From contig NZ_CP019063.1 in NCBI RefSeq assembly GCF_002951615.1, positions 434,001 to 498,000 of the forward strand: a DNA stretch of 64,000 nt. The letters run 5' to 3'. Position 1 is the stretch's first letter, and each line of letters starts with the position of its first letter. Positions 33,780 through 43,107 of the stretch are shown here, in pieces. The notes below the pieces were generated by a model. It was given only the letters and a program-made list of their open reading frames with translations. It had not been told where the DNA came from and ran no database searches. Position numbers and translations under genes: made by a program. The DNA is from Rahnella sikkimica (GTDB lineage: Bacteria; Pseudomonadota; Gammaproteobacteria; Enterobacterales; Enterobacteriaceae).

Positions 33780-34976
33780 TTACATCTGGATCAGATGTTT
33801 GATTTTCACGTCCGGATTGGTGTCGGCGGCGTAATCGACGCCGTTCAGGCCGAAGCCGAACAGGCGCATGAATTCGCTTTTGTAACCTGCGAAATCAGTC
33901 AGTTCAGCGATGTTATCGTTGGTGACTTCGTCCCACAGTTTGCCCACTTCGCCCTGCACTTCTGGCGTGATCTCTTTCAGGTCAGCGCGCAGACGGCCTT
34001 CGTTGTCCAGATGCGGAGAAGTGCCGTACAGGCTGTCTTTGTACAAGCCGTAAACCTGCTCGATACACCCTTCGTGAGTGCCCTTCTCTTTCATCACTTT
34101 GAACAGCAGGGAAAGGTACAGCGGCATCACAGGAATGGCAGAACTCGCCTGAGTCACAACGGCTTTCAGAACGGAAACGCGTGCGTCGCCATGCTGTTCG
34201 GACAGTGAGCTGCGGATATCCAGAACACGTTTGTCCAGATCCTTTTTCGCTTCGCCGATAGAACCATTCCAGTAGATATCCTGCGTCACTTCTTCACCCA
34301 GGTAGGTGAAGGCCGTGGTTTTCGCGCCATCAGCCAGCACACCGGCGGCTTTCAGGTCTTCAATCCACATCTGCCAGTCTTCGCCACCCATCACCGCAAC
34401 AGTCCCGGCGATTTCTTCCGGCGTTGCAGGTTCGAGCGTGGTTTCGTTAATGATTTCTTTATCGGTGTTGATGCCACGGATAGTCACTTGCTTACCGATT
34501 GGTTTCAGGGTGGAGTTGAACACTTCACCGGTTTTCGGATGGGTACGGCGTGGCGCTGCCAGGCTGTAAACCACCAGATCAACCTGACCGAGATCCTGTT
34601 TAATCAGCTCGATGGTTTTCTGTTTTACTTCATCAGAGAACGCGTCGCCGTTGATGCTTTTTGCATACAGGCCTTTTGCTTCAGCGAATTCTTCGAATGC
34701 GGCAGAGTTGTACCAGCCCGCAGTGGCGGTTTTAGATTCATCGCCCGGACGTTCGAAGAAGATGCCCAGCGTGGCAGCGTCAGAACCGAAAGCCGCGGAG
34801 ATGCGGGCAGCGAGGCCGTAACCGGTAGAGGCACCGATCACCAGGACTTTTTTCGGGCCGCCGTCGATTTTACCCTGTGCGGTCACGTAATCGATTTGTT
34901 CTTTAACGTTCGCCTTGCAACCTTCCGGATGGGCAGTAACACAGATAAAGCCACGGATGCGTGGTTTGATAATCAT
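33780..34976 (-). CDS. fabV: Enoyl-ACP/trans-2-enoyl-CoA reductase FabV
   Basis: The 398-residue protein has exactly the family length and motifs: [20 protein letters not shown] at the start, the nucleotide-binding [32 protein letters not shown], and the catalytic Tyr235-(8 residues)-Lys244 in [10 protein letters not shown]. FabV reduces the enoyl intermediate of fatty-acid synthesis with NADH and is little inhibited by triclosan, unlike FabI. On a plasmid it would be a spare, biocide-tolerant reductase unless it is the organism's main enzyme. It is transcribed alone. Confidence 0.96.
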   Translation of the reverse strand: MIIKPRIRGFICVTAHPEGCKANVKEQIDYVTAQGKIDGGPKKVLVIGASTGYGLAARISAAFGSDAATLGIFFERPGDESKTATAGWYNSAAFEEFAEAKGLYAKSINGDAFSDEVKQKTIELIKQDLGQVDLVVYSLAAPRRTHPKTGEVFNSTLKPIGKQVTIRGINTDKEIINETTLEPATPEEIAGTVAVMGGEDWQMWIEDLKAAGVLADGAKTTAFTYLGEEVTQDIYWNGSIGEAKKDLDKRVLDIRSSLSEQHGDARVSVLKAVVTQASSAIPVMPLYLSLLFKVMKEKGTHEGCIEQVYGLYKDSLYGTSPHLDNEGRLRADLKEITPEVQGEVGKLWDEVTNDNIAELTDFAGYKSEFMRLFGFGLNGVDYAADTNPDVKIKHLIQM

Positions 34977-35336
34977 ATAGACCTCATTGTTACAACTGTT
35001 CTCAGTAAATTGGTCGATAGAATATAGGTTTGCGCCGTTTCAGGCAAAACCTGCTGCTTTATCCCATCGTAAACAGACTTCTCTTAAGCAAAACAGGTTC
35101 AATTTTACCCGAATGGAGAACAAACGAACCGAAATATCGGCTTTGGGAAAGTGTATTCCATTTCCTGCAATGCTCCTGCGCGGTGTTCAGTATTTTCCTA
35201 AATTTTCGTGCCTGAAGCCTCAGAAACGGCTAATTCCTCCCTTTTCCTACCAATATTCTCAACATGGGTTACGTTTAATCGTTGTGTGATTTGCATCACA
35301 CTCCATAACGACAATACTGAAATACAGGGAGCACTT
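34977..35336. promoter_or_regulatory. Divergent region between fabV and the sugar transporter
   Basis: About 360 bases holding two divergent promoters. The only definite element is the CRP-type site annotated at 35285-35300. Confidence 0.45.
35285..35300. promoter_or_regulatory. Candidate CRP site upstream of the sugar transporter
   Basis: TGTGA-TTTGCA-TCACA matches the CRP core perfectly and ends 36 bases before the GTG start, a position that fits direct control of this sugar porter. Confidence 0.65.
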
Positions 35337-36794
35337 GTGACTGACAAACTCAAAGACGGACAGGAAAGCGAGGCGAAGAAAGCGCCTCAGCCGACCGAAC
35401 CGCTGGTAAAAATCATCGCGTTTATTGCCACCCTCGGTGGTTTGCTTTTTGGCTACGATACCGGGGTGATCGCGGGCGCGCTGCTGTTTATGAAGCACGA
35501 CCTTCACCTGACGTCGGTGACCACCGGGATGGTCACCAGCTTTCTGATACTGGGCTCCGCCATCGGAGCCATCTGCGCCGGACGTGTCGCTGACCGGTTT
35601 GGCCGCAAGAAAATCATCCTCGCCATGGCGCTGATTTTCATGCTCGGCTCGCTGGGTTGTGCGCTGGCACCGAACGTCGTGCTGATGATCATCTTCCGCT
35701 TTATTCTCGGGCTGGCCGTCGGCGGTGCAGCGGCGATTGTGCCTATTTATATCGCCGAAATCGTACCGTCTAACCGTCGCTGGCAGTTTGTGACCTTGCA
35801 GGAGCTGATGATTGTTTCCGGCCAGCTGATTGCTTACACCAGTAATGCGGCGATTAATGAAGTCTGGGGCGGCGAAACGACGTGGCGCTGGATGCTCGGC
35901 GTGGCGTGTGTTCCGGCGGTGATTTTGTGGGTCGGCATGTTATTCCTGCCGGACACACCGCGCTGGTACGCCATGCACGGCCGCTACCGCGAGGCGCGCG
36001 ACGTGCTGGAGCGCACCCGTAAAGCGGGCAAGGTCGAGAAAGAACTGAGCGAAATCCGCAGTTCCATGAGTTCTAAAAGTGAGAAACACTCACGCCGTCA
36101 GAAGACGATTTCTGTGTGGATGAAGCGGCTGGTCGCGCTGGGGATCGGGGTCGCGATGCTTCAGCAACTGTCGGGCGTGAACACGATTATGTTCTACGCG
36201 CCGACCATGTTGCAGGCCACCGGGCTGAGCACCAATGCGTCGCTCATGGCAACCATCGCGAACGGCGTGATTTCGGTGATCATGACGTTCGTCGGGATCA
36301 TGCTGCTGAGCCGTTTCGGGCGCCGTCCGCTTTTGCTGACCGGGCAAATTGGTTGCACCTGTACGCTGCTCGCCATCGGTCTGGTGACCTGGCTGATGCC
36401 GGAAACGGTCAACGGCCATCCTGATGCGGTGCGCAGTTATCTGGTGCTCGGCGGGATGCTGATTTTCCTGTGCTTCCAGCAGGGCGCGCTGTCGCCGGTC
36501 ACCTGGCTGTTGCTGTCGGAAATGTTCCCGATGCGCATCCGCGGCATGGCGAACGGCGTCTCTGTATTTGCCATGCAGATGACGAACTTCTCCATCGCGT
36601 TTATGTTCCCGATCATGCTGGAAAGCATCGGGCTGACCGGGTCCTTCTTCACGTTCGCCGCCATCGGCGTGGCGGGCGGAATATTTGCGGTGATTTTCGC
36701 CCCGGAAACGCAGGGCAAAACGCTGGAACAGATCGAGAAACACTTCAAAAAGCATTTGCAGGATGACCCTGCGCCAGAGAAAGCAGGCGTTTAA
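35337..36794 (+). CDS. MFS sugar-proton symporter, GalP/AraE-like
   Basis: I place the start at GTG 35337 (AGGGAG just upstream), giving 485 residues with twelve membrane helices. Sugar-porter signatures are present: GYDTGVIAGALLF in helix 1, the RVADRFGRKK loop, the helix 4-5 RFILGLAVGGAAAIVPIYIAEIVPSNRR, QQLSGVNTIMFYAP, and PETQGKTLEQIE at the C-terminus. It imports a hexose or pentose with protons. The substrate cannot be fixed; the perfect CRP site in front fits a secondary carbon source. Confidence 0.9.
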   Translation: MTDKLKDGQESEAKKAPQPTEPLVKIIAFIATLGGLLFGYDTGVIAGALLFMKHDLHLTSVTTGMVTSFLILGSAIGAICAGRVADRFGRKKIILAMALIFMLGSLGCALAPNVVLMIIFRFILGLAVGGAAAIVPIYIAEIVPSNRRWQFVTLQELMIVSGQLIAYTSNAAINEVWGGETTWRWMLGVACVPAVILWVGMLFLPDTPRWYAMHGRYREARDVLERTRKAGKVEKELSEIRSSMSSKSEKHSRRQKTISVWMKRLVALGIGVAMLQQLSGVNTIMFYAPTMLQATGLSTNASLMATIANGVISVIMTFVGIMLLSRFGRRPLLLTGQIGCTCTLLAIGLVTWLMPETVNGHPDAVRSYLVLGGMLIFLCFQQGALSPVTWLLLSEMFPMRIRGMANGVSVFAMQMTNFSIAFMFPIMLESIGLTGSFFTFAAIGVAGGIFAVIFAPETQGKTLEQIEKHFKKHLQDDPAPEKAGV

Positions 36795-36934
36795 ACCGTT
36801 TTACCGGTGCAGGGACGCACCTTTCACTCACGCCGCCCTACACGTAGGCGCGGATCTCGCATTCTCCCCGACACTCGAACGAACTGCCGGTGGCCTCTCC
36901 TTTCGGGGGAGAAGTGCTTTCTGCCCATCACATT

Positions 36935-36944
36935 TGATGCATCA
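36935..36944. promoter_or_regulatory. GntR-type operator, copy 1 (gntR promoter)
   Basis: The palindrome TGATGCATCA lies directly in front of a TATAAT box at 36950-36955, so a protein bound here would cover the promoter spacer. The same ten bases recur at 40764 and 44202. Confidence 0.75.
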
Positions 36945-37013
36945 TGTTGTATAATCGCCTTCCACAAATTCCTCCTTAATCCGGGTGCGCGCACTCTATT
37001 GCTACGGTGAACT

Positions 37014-37685
37014 TTGAATTATCCCATCAGCTCAATTAACCACGCCTATCTGGGCAGCAGCGTCTACGCCACTTTGCGCGAAGCCCTGATTACAGGCCGC
37101 CTGAAACCCAATGACCGCCTGCGGATCCGCGAACTGGCGGAACAGGTCGGCACCAGCGTAACGCCGGTGCGTGATGCGATTTTGCAGCTGGCAAAAGAGC
37201 AGGCGCTGGAAATGCGCACACCGAAAGATATTCGTGTGCCGCAGCTTGATGAGCAGCAGTATCAGGAAATCCGCACGTTGCGTTTAGATCTCGAAGGTCT
37301 CGGGGCAGAGAAAGCGGCGCAGACGGTCACGGAATATGAGTTACAGCGCATCGCACAAAATATTGAAAACAACCGCAAAGCCATCAGCAGTGAAGATTTG
37401 CCGGAAGCGCTGCGCCTCAACAGTGAATTTCATCTGATGCTGGCCGAAAGCGCGCGGATGCCGCTGCTGAGTAATTTCATCGACAGTTTGTGGATGCGCA
37501 CCGGTCCGCTGATTGCTCAGGCGTACGCGCATTTTTCCGAGCGGATGGCGATAGAACATCACGAAGAAATCCTGCGCGCCCTGCGCAAACGCGACAGCGC
37601 CACCGCCCGAAAAGCCATTCAGGAAGACATTCTCGACGGCAGCCAGAAGATGGTTGAGTTCCTGGCCGCCAGCCGCGAGGGGTGA
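37014..37685 (+). CDS. GntR-family regulator, FCD subfamily
   Basis: The 223-residue protein starts at TTG 37014. Residues 15-75 form the winged-helix domain, SSVYATLREALITGRLKPNDRLRIRELAEQVGTSVTPVRDAILQLAKEQALE. The rest is an all-helical FCD ligand-binding domain, including Asp/His positions such as LRLNSEFHLMLAESA and IEHHEEILRALRKRD that usually bind a metal and a carboxylate ligand. The palindromic operator TGATGCATCA sits in its own promoter and before the SDR and binding-protein genes, so it probably represses itself and the adjoining catabolic operon. It converges with the aminotransferase-fold gene, three bases between stops. Confidence 0.9.
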   Translation: MNYPISSINHAYLGSSVYATLREALITGRLKPNDRLRIRELAEQVGTSVTPVRDAILQLAKEQALEMRTPKDIRVPQLDEQQYQEIRTLRLDLEGLGAEKAAQTVTEYELQRIAQNIENNRKAISSEDLPEALRLNSEFHLMLAESARMPLLSNFIDSLWMRTGPLIAQAYAHFSERMAIEHHEEILRALRKRDSATARKAIQEDILDGSQKMVEFLAASREG

Positions 37686-37688
37686 GTC

Positions 37689-38948
37689 TTAAGCGGGCAT
37701 ATCCGCCAGTACGCCCGCCAGTGTTTCCAGTAACAGCGTGGCGTGTTCGGGCTGGAAGACCATCGGCGGGCGGATTTTCAGGACGTTTGCCGCCGGGCCG
37801 GTGGCGCTGATCAGGATCTGTTTGTGCCGCATCTGGTTAACGACAAACGCCGCCAGCTCAGGCGCGGGCGTGTTGCGCTGATCGCTCACCAGTTCCACGC
37901 CGATAAACAAACCATCACCGCGCACATCACCGATCACCGGATAACGCGCCGCCAGTTTCAGCAGCCCTTCCCGCAGAATTTCCCCCGTCCGTTGCGCGTT
38001 TTGCTGCAATTCTTCACGGCGTAAAACCTGCAAAACCGCATGCGCCGCGCGGCACGAAACCGGATTGCCGCCGAAGGTGTTGAAATAACGCTGACGGCGG
38101 CCAAATTCCGCGAACAGTTCCGGCCTGCCGACCAGTCCGGCGACCGGATGGCCGTTGCCCATCGGTTTGCCCAGACTCACCAGATCCGGCCTCACGCCGT
38201 AACGGGCAAAGCCCCAGCGCTGGCTGCCGGTGCGGCCAAAACCGGGCTGCACTTCATCGGCGATAAATAACCCGCCAGCCGCACGAACCTGCGCCACCGC
38301 GCGCTGCATTTCTGCCGGTTCCGGGCTGAAAACGCCGTCACTGGAGAAAATAGTATCCACCAGCAGCGCCGCCGGTTTTACCCCCGCCTGTTTCATTTCT
38401 TCCAGCGCCCGTTCCACGCCAGCGGCGAAAGCGCCCTGACGGCGGAAAGTGTCCGGCGCATCAATAAGCCAGACATTTTTGCCCTGCTCAAAACCGTCGC
38501 CGAGCGAAGGCGAAAGTTCGGCCAGCGCGCTGGTGACGCCATGATACGCCCAGCGCGTTACGAGAACGCCCTGCCCGCCGGTGATTTGCCGCGCCACGCG
38601 CAGCGCCAGATCGTTAGCTTCGCTGCCGGTGCAGGTCATGGTGAGATTGCGCAGTTCCGGCGGAAACTCCGTCAGAAAATCTTCGGCGAACTCAACAATG
38701 GCGTCATTAAGATACCGCGTGTGCGTGTTGAGCAGCGACGCCTGCGCGGCAATCGCTTCGACAACGGCCGGATGGCAATGCCCCACTGACGCCACGTTGT
38801 TATAAGCATCCAGATAGCGCCGCCCTTCGTGGTCGTACAGCCAGACGCCTTCGCCGCGCACGACGTGCAGCGGTTCCTGATAAAACAGACGATAACCGCC
38901 GCCCAGCCACTGCTGGCGGCCTTCCAGAACCTGTTGCTGAGTCAGCAT
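37689..38948 (-). CDS. Class-III aminotransferase-fold PLP enzyme, possible phospholyase
   Basis: The 419-residue protein is a fold-type I PLP enzyme of aminotransferase class III: YNNVASVGHCHPAVVEAI, TCTGSEANDLALRVAR, Asp231 in IADEVQPGFGRTG and Lys261 in SLGKPMGNGHPVAG as the PLP lysine. The NNVASVGHCHP and GKPMGNGHP forms resemble the group of ethanolamine-phosphate and 5-phosphohydroxylysine phospholyases rather than GABA transaminases. Directly upstream, 11 bases away, is an APH-fold kinase, the partner such lyases need. Together they could phosphorylate a hydroxylated amine and then eliminate phosphate and ammonia to give an aldehyde. A simple omega-transaminase is the alternative. Confidence 0.75.
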   Translation of the reverse strand: MLTQQQVLEGRQQWLGGGYRLFYQEPLHVVRGEGVWLYDHEGRRYLDAYNNVASVGHCHPAVVEAIAAQASLLNTHTRYLNDAIVEFAEDFLTEFPPELRNLTMTCTGSEANDLALRVARQITGGQGVLVTRWAYHGVTSALAELSPSLGDGFEQGKNVWLIDAPDTFRRQGAFAAGVERALEEMKQAGVKPAALLVDTIFSSDGVFSPEPAEMQRAVAQVRAAGGLFIADEVQPGFGRTGSQRWGFARYGVRPDLVSLGKPMGNGHPVAGLVGRPELFAEFGRRQRYFNTFGGNPVSCRAAHAVLQVLRREELQQNAQRTGEILREGLLKLAARYPVIGDVRGDGLFIGVELVSDQRNTPAPELAAFVVNQMRHKQILISATGPAANVLKIRPPMVFQPEHATLLLETLAGVLADMPA

Positions 38949-38959
38949 TTTTGCTCCCT

Positions 38960-40009
38960 TTACGGCAATTCAGACGCACAAGACTGACTGAAAATCTCGC
39001 CAGTCTGCGAAAACGACAGCGCCATCAGACGCGATAAGCTGCCCCACGCGTGTGCCTGATTACGCAAAATATAGTCGCGATTTTGCGGATACAGCACGGC
39101 ACGGTGCTGGGCAATCAGCAGGCTCAGCGCCAGCCGCGAGGCCACCAGTTCAGGCAAAACATGTTGTTCCGCCTCACTCAGCGGCTGACGGGCGGTGTAT
39201 GCCGCAATCATCGGGCGGCAATACTGGAAGAGATTTTCGCCTTGGCTGTCGAGCTGATACGCCAGTGCCGTCGCCAGTTCGTTGATCAGCGGCGCACGCA
39301 GCGCATCGCCAAAATCGATAATCCCCGCCAGACGCTGCGGGTCTGCGCTCTTAACCAGCACGTTGTGCGCGTTCAGATCGTTGTGGATCACCTGCTTGCG
39401 CAAAAAGCGGCTGGCGGGCACCACTTTTTGCTGGTGGATATCCAGCACACGGCTGATGGTGTGGCGCTGCTCTGGGTCAGTCAGATGCGGGATCCAGCCT
39501 TCGAGGCGCGACATATCGCTGATATCCCACAGCAAATCACGTTTCGCGCCGGGATGTTCAAAATCGCTGAGCGCAATGTCCAGACGCGCCAGCGTGTCGC
39601 CGAGTTCGCGCATCAGCGTCTGAGATCGCGGTACCTGAAATTGCGCGGTGCCCGGAAGATAACTGACGGCGCGTAAAGTCAGGTTTTGCCCGCCGACGCT
39701 GACCTGCGGCGTCAGTTCACCGCTGCGACTTGCCTGTAAACGCGGCACCGGCAGCTGGCTGTCGCGCCGGGCAAGATGACTGAGAATGGCGGTCTGAAAA
39801 TCGACCTCTTCCGGCACTTCTGCCGGATTCACAAACCGCAGCATGTAAGCGCGGCCTGAAAGCGTGGTCAGACAAAAATTGCTGTCGCGCTCTCCGCCCA
39901 ACACCTGCGCGGAACCTTCCAGCCCGTAGACCTGCGCGGCAATATTTTCGGCCTGCGACGGGCTGACGCACGGCACTTCGGTTGTCAGCAGTGACGGCGC
40001 TTCAGACAT
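38960..40009 (-). CDS. APH-fold small-molecule kinase, hydroxylysine-kinase-like
   Basis: The 349-residue protein belongs to the aminoglycoside/choline kinase fold. The catalytic loop is VIHNDLNAHNVL (Asp211, Asn216) and the metal-binding DFG-type motif is IIDFGD (Asp232). The N-lobe has YGLEGSAQVLGGERDSNFCL, where GGERDSNF replaces a glycine loop and recalls hydroxylysine kinase and its bacterial relatives. It overlaps the SDR gene by eight bases and precedes the PLP enzyme gene, so the three are co-translated. Its substrate should be a hydroxylated amino compound brought in by the adjacent ABC importer; this is an inference. Confidence 0.75.
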   Translation of the reverse strand: MSEAPSLLTTEVPCVSPSQAENIAAQVYGLEGSAQVLGGERDSNFCLTTLSGRAYMLRFVNPAEVPEEVDFQTAILSHLARRDSQLPVPRLQASRSGELTPQVSVGGQNLTLRAVSYLPGTAQFQVPRSQTLMRELGDTLARLDIALSDFEHPGAKRDLLWDISDMSRLEGWIPHLTDPEQRHTISRVLDIHQQKVVPASRFLRKQVIHNDLNAHNVLVKSADPQRLAGIIDFGDALRAPLINELATALAYQLDSQGENLFQYCRPMIAAYTARQPLSEAEQHVLPELVASRLALSLLIAQHRAVLYPQNRDYILRNQAHAWGSLSRLMALSFSQTGEIFSQSCASELP

Positions 40010-40736
40010 GCTGACCGCCGTTAACGTGGATCTCCGCGCCGTTCACATAGGACGCGCCCGACGTGCAGAGGAAATAAATCAGCGACGCCACTTCTTCGGC
40101 CTTGCCCAGACGCTGTAACGGCACGCTGCGCTCGACGATTTCCTGCGTGCCCGGCGACAGAATGGCGGTATCGATTTCCCCCGGCGCAATCGCATTAACG
40201 CGCACGCCGTGCGGGCCAAACTCATGCGCCATTTCGCGGGTCAGCGTGGAAAGTGCGGCTTTGGAGCAGGCATACGCCACGCCCGCAAACGGATGCACTT
40301 TGCTGCCCGCAATCGACGTAACGTTGATGATGCTGCCCTGCGCGGCCTTAAGTTCATCAAATAATCCCGTCGCCAGAATCGCCGTCGAGAAGAGGTTGAC
40401 GTTGAACACCTGTAACCAGGTGGCGTAATCGCTGCCGAGCACGCCCATGCGCCCGCCCGTCGGCGTTTTTGGGGAAATTCCGGCGTTATCGACCAGCGCA
40501 TCCAGCCGCCCGCCGAGGCGTTCTTTGATCATCGGCAGCGCTTTCTGCACGCTGTCGATATCTTCCAGATCCAGATGAATATGGTTGAGAAACCCTTCTG
40601 CCCACGGGCATTCATCCACCCAGTTCTGGCGCGATGCGGTGAAAATCCGCCATCCGGCAGCGTAGAAATGTTTAACCGTTGCGTGGCCGATACCGCGGCT
40701 TGCCCCGGTCAGCAATAACGTTTTCTTCTCTGTCAT
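40002..40736 (-). CDS. Short-chain dehydrogenase/reductase
   Basis: The 244-residue protein is a classical SDR: LLLTGASRGIGHATVKHF for NAD(P) binding, NAG in LVDNAGISP, the catalytic Ser in NVTSIAGSK, the YACSK motif (YxxxK) and VRVNAIAPGEIDT. AAGGACC precedes the ATG at 40736, and the operator TGATGCATCA lies at 40764-40773, which argues against the longer frame to 40784. It is the first gene of the SDR-kinase-PLP enzyme set. It could oxidise or reduce the hydroxyl or aldehyde of the imported substrate. Confidence 0.88.
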   Translation of the reverse strand: MTEKKTLLLTGASRGIGHATVKHFYAAGWRIFTASRQNWVDECPWAEGFLNHIHLDLEDIDSVQKALPMIKERLGGRLDALVDNAGISPKTPTGGRMGVLGSDYATWLQVFNVNLFSTAILATGLFDELKAAQGSIINVTSIAGSKVHPFAGVAYACSKAALSTLTREMAHEFGPHGVRVNAIAPGEIDTAILSPGTQEIVERSVPLQRLGKAEEVASLIYFLCTSGASYVNGAEIHVNGGQHV

Positions 40737-40763
40737 GGTGAAGGTCCTTGTCATTTTGATATT

Positions 40764-40773
40764 TGATGCATCA
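40764..40773. promoter_or_regulatory. GntR-type operator, copy 2 (before the SDR gene)
   Basis: A second exact TGATGCATCA, 28 bases before the SDR start codon. A partial copy, TGATGCAT, lies nearby at 40809-40816. Confidence 0.75.
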
Positions 40774-40822
40774 GGAATAATCAAAAAAAGAGGACCTGTA
40801 AAGTCCTCTGATGCATTTATGT

Positions 40823-41662
40823 TTATTGTGCCGCCGGAGAATGACGCAGACGCTCGCCACGGCGACGCAGCAGTTCCATCACCAGCAGTAAAATCAGCGA
40901 TGCGCCGACCATCAGCGACGCCGCAGCGGCAATCGTCGGGTCAAGGTTTTCGCGGATACCGGCGAACATCTGGATCGGCAACGTGCGCTGACGCGGGCTG
41001 GCGAGGAATAATGTCACCACCACTTCATCAAACGAGGCCGCAAACGCAAACAGCGCACCGGAAAATACGCCGGGCGCAATCAGTGGCAGCGTCACTTTGC
41101 GAAATACGCGCCACGGCGAAGCGCCCAGACTGGCGGCGGCGCGCGATAAATTGCGGTCGTAGTTCTTGAGAATTGCCGTCACCGTAATCACCACAAAAGG
41201 CACGCCGAGCAGCGCGTGCGCCAGCACCAGCCCGAGATAACTGTTGAGCAGGGAAACGCGGGCAAAGAAGAAGAACATCCCGACGGCGATGATCACCACC
41301 GGCGCGATCATTGGCGAAATCAGAATTGCCATCACCAGCGATTTGCCACGAAACTCACCGCGCACTAATCCGACAGAGGCCAGAACGCCCAAAACGGTGG
41401 CCAGGATCGTCGCCAGCGGCGCAATCAGCAGGCTGTTCCCCAGCGAACTCAGCCATTCATCCGAATGGAAGAATGTGTGATACCAGCGCAGCGAAAAACC
41501 GGTCAGCGGATAACTCAGAAACGAGCCGGAATTAAACGACAGCGGCACGATAATCAGCACCGGCACAATCAGAAACAGCAAGATTGCCGCGCTGTAGAAG
41601 TTGAAACACCCGCGCCACAACCGCAAAATCAGCGCCCCTTTTTGTTTCATCACATGGTTCAT
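40823..41662 (-). CDS. Polyamine-type ABC transporter permease (PotC-like)
   Basis: The 279-residue protein has about six membrane segments and the EAA loop of PotC-like permeases in SRAAASLGASPWRVFRKVTLPLIAPGVFSGALFAFAASFDEVVVTLFLA. It pairs with the larger permease directly upstream, 12 bases away, in a spermidine/putrescine-family importer. In this locus the importer genes precede the SDR, kinase and PLP enzyme in one direction. Confidence 0.9.
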   Translation of the reverse strand: MNHVMKQKGALILRLWRGCFNFYSAAILLFLIVPVLIIVPLSFNSGSFLSYPLTGFSLRWYHTFFHSDEWLSSLGNSLLIAPLATILATVLGVLASVGLVRGEFRGKSLVMAILISPMIAPVVIIAVGMFFFFARVSLLNSYLGLVLAHALLGVPFVVITVTAILKNYDRNLSRAAASLGASPWRVFRKVTLPLIAPGVFSGALFAFAASFDEVVVTLFLASPRQRTLPIQMFAGIRENLDPTIAAAASLMVGASLILLLVMELLRRRGERLRHSPAAQ

Positions 41663-41674
41663 ATTCAGGCCCTT

Positions 41675-42940
41675 TTAGTGCGCGGCAATTTCCGCTTTAG
41701 TGCGCGTCACGCGGATATAAACGATATAAAGCAGTACCACAATCACCAGTAACTGGCTCCCAAGCGCCGCGGCCATTCCCCAGTTCATCGTGGTATTGGT
41801 GAAGAACGCCACAAAATAGCTGACCATCTGATCGCCCGGCCCGCCGAGCAGTGCGGGCGTAATGTAGTAACCAATCGCCATCATGAACACCAGCAGCGCA
41901 CCCGCTGTAACACCGGCATAGGTCTGCGGCACGTACACCCGCCAGAACGCGGAGAAAGGATGCGCGCCGAGTGAAATCGCCGCGCGAACATAGTTTGGCG
42001 AAATGCTTTTCATCACCGCATATAAAGGAAGGACGATAAACGGCAGCATGATGTGCGTCATCGAGATGTAAACGCCGAGGCGGTTAAACACCATCACCAG
42101 CGGGTGATCGATGATGCCGGTGGAAAGCAGCGCGCGGTTGATCAGCCCGCCGGATTGCAGCAAAACAATCCAGCTGGCGGTGCGGACAATCAGCGATGTC
42201 CAGAACGGCAGCAACACCAGAATCATCAGTAAGTTGGCGCGACCGGCCGGTTGTTTCGCCAGCCAGTACGCCAGCGGATAACCGAGCGCGACGCAGCACA
42301 GGGTGACGACCAGCGCCATCCACAAGGTGCGAAGCAGAACGTTAACGTACAGCGCCTGGTCCGGCGGCAGCGCCGTAATTTTGCCGGTATCGACGTCAAC
42401 TTTGCGGTCAAACGCGGCCAGCTGATAATAGGAAGTCAGCGGTTTCGCCGCGCGCTGCAACGTCTGCCAGGTGCTCATTTCGCCCCACAGAGGCATATTC
42501 TGGATCAGCGCCTCTTTGACCGGCGCGGTGCCTTCGGGCACATGGCGTAATGTGCCGGTGATCAGGCTCCGGTAGCGGTTATCCTCATAGCTCAGACGTT
42601 TGGCGATGGTCGCCATCTGGCCGCTGTTGCGGGCGTTGCGCAGATCCGTCACCAGCGCGGAAAACGTCGCTTCATCCGGCACGGTTTTGCCTTCCCAATG
42701 CGCAAGCTGCGCCACGGTTGCTGGCATCGTTTCGCCCAGCTCCGGGTTGATCACGCTCTTGCCCAAAATGGATGCAATCGGGAACAGGAAGCTGACAATC
42801 ACAAACAACAAAAGTGGTGCAATCAGCAGCAAAGAACGTCGCGTATACGCCGCTTCAACTTTACGCAGGCGCTGACGCAACGTCGGCCCTGAAGCGGCGT
42901 CGTCCGGCACCGGTGTCGTCAGCATTTCGGTCTGGCTCAT
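41675..42940 (-). CDS. Polyamine-type ABC transporter permease (PotB-like), with long insert
   Basis: The 421-residue protein is longer than ordinary PotB permeases of about 280-300 residues. Extra length lies between helix 1 (SLLLIAPLLLFVIVSFLFPIAS) and helix 2 (LLRTLWMALVVTLCCVALGYPLAYWLA): about 130 residues of soluble, probably periplasmic sequence. The EAA loop is AAISLGAHPFSAFWRVYVPQTYAG. GGGAG precedes the ATG at 42940, so I exclude the 14-codon longer version. The insert is shared by a known subset of this permease family and may contact the binding protein. Confidence 0.88.
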   Translation of the reverse strand: MSQTEMLTTPVPDDAASGPTLRQRLRKVEAAYTRRSLLLIAPLLLFVIVSFLFPIASILGKSVINPELGETMPATVAQLAHWEGKTVPDEATFSALVTDLRNARNSGQMATIAKRLSYEDNRYRSLITGTLRHVPEGTAPVKEALIQNMPLWGEMSTWQTLQRAAKPLTSYYQLAAFDRKVDVDTGKITALPPDQALYVNVLLRTLWMALVVTLCCVALGYPLAYWLAKQPAGRANLLMILVLLPFWTSLIVRTASWIVLLQSGGLINRALLSTGIIDHPLVMVFNRLGVYISMTHIMLPFIVLPLYAVMKSISPNYVRAAISLGAHPFSAFWRVYVPQTYAGVTAGALLVFMMAIGYYITPALLGGPGDQMVSYFVAFFTNTTMNWGMAAALGSQLLVIVVLLYIVYIRVTRTKAEIAAH

Positions 42941-43028
42941 AATTTTCTCCCGCTGCGGGTTCTCTGGTATTACCCAACTCAAAGCACAAAATCATTCGGG
43001 CTGAATCAAGACGGCGAGCGAGGCGAAT

Positions 43029-43060
43029 CCCCGGTCACATACAAATGACTGTGACCGGGG
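43029..43060. other. Strong hairpin between binding-protein and permease genes
   Basis: CCCCGGTCACA and TGTGACCGGGG form a perfect 11-bp stem with a 10-base loop, and the flanks pair further (GGCGAGCG and CGCTCACG-like arms). It lies in the 167-base space after the binding-protein gene. Such hairpins often protect the upstream message, giving more binding protein than permease. Confidence 0.65.
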
Positions 43061-43107
43061 TTCGTGAGCGAAGCCAACGCCGGGTCAGACCGAAGGATGA
43101 CGGGTAT

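Noticed and set aside
36763..37010. Short plus-strand frames between the MFS gene and gntR
   Set aside because: They overlap the gntR promoter and operator and lack ribosome sites.
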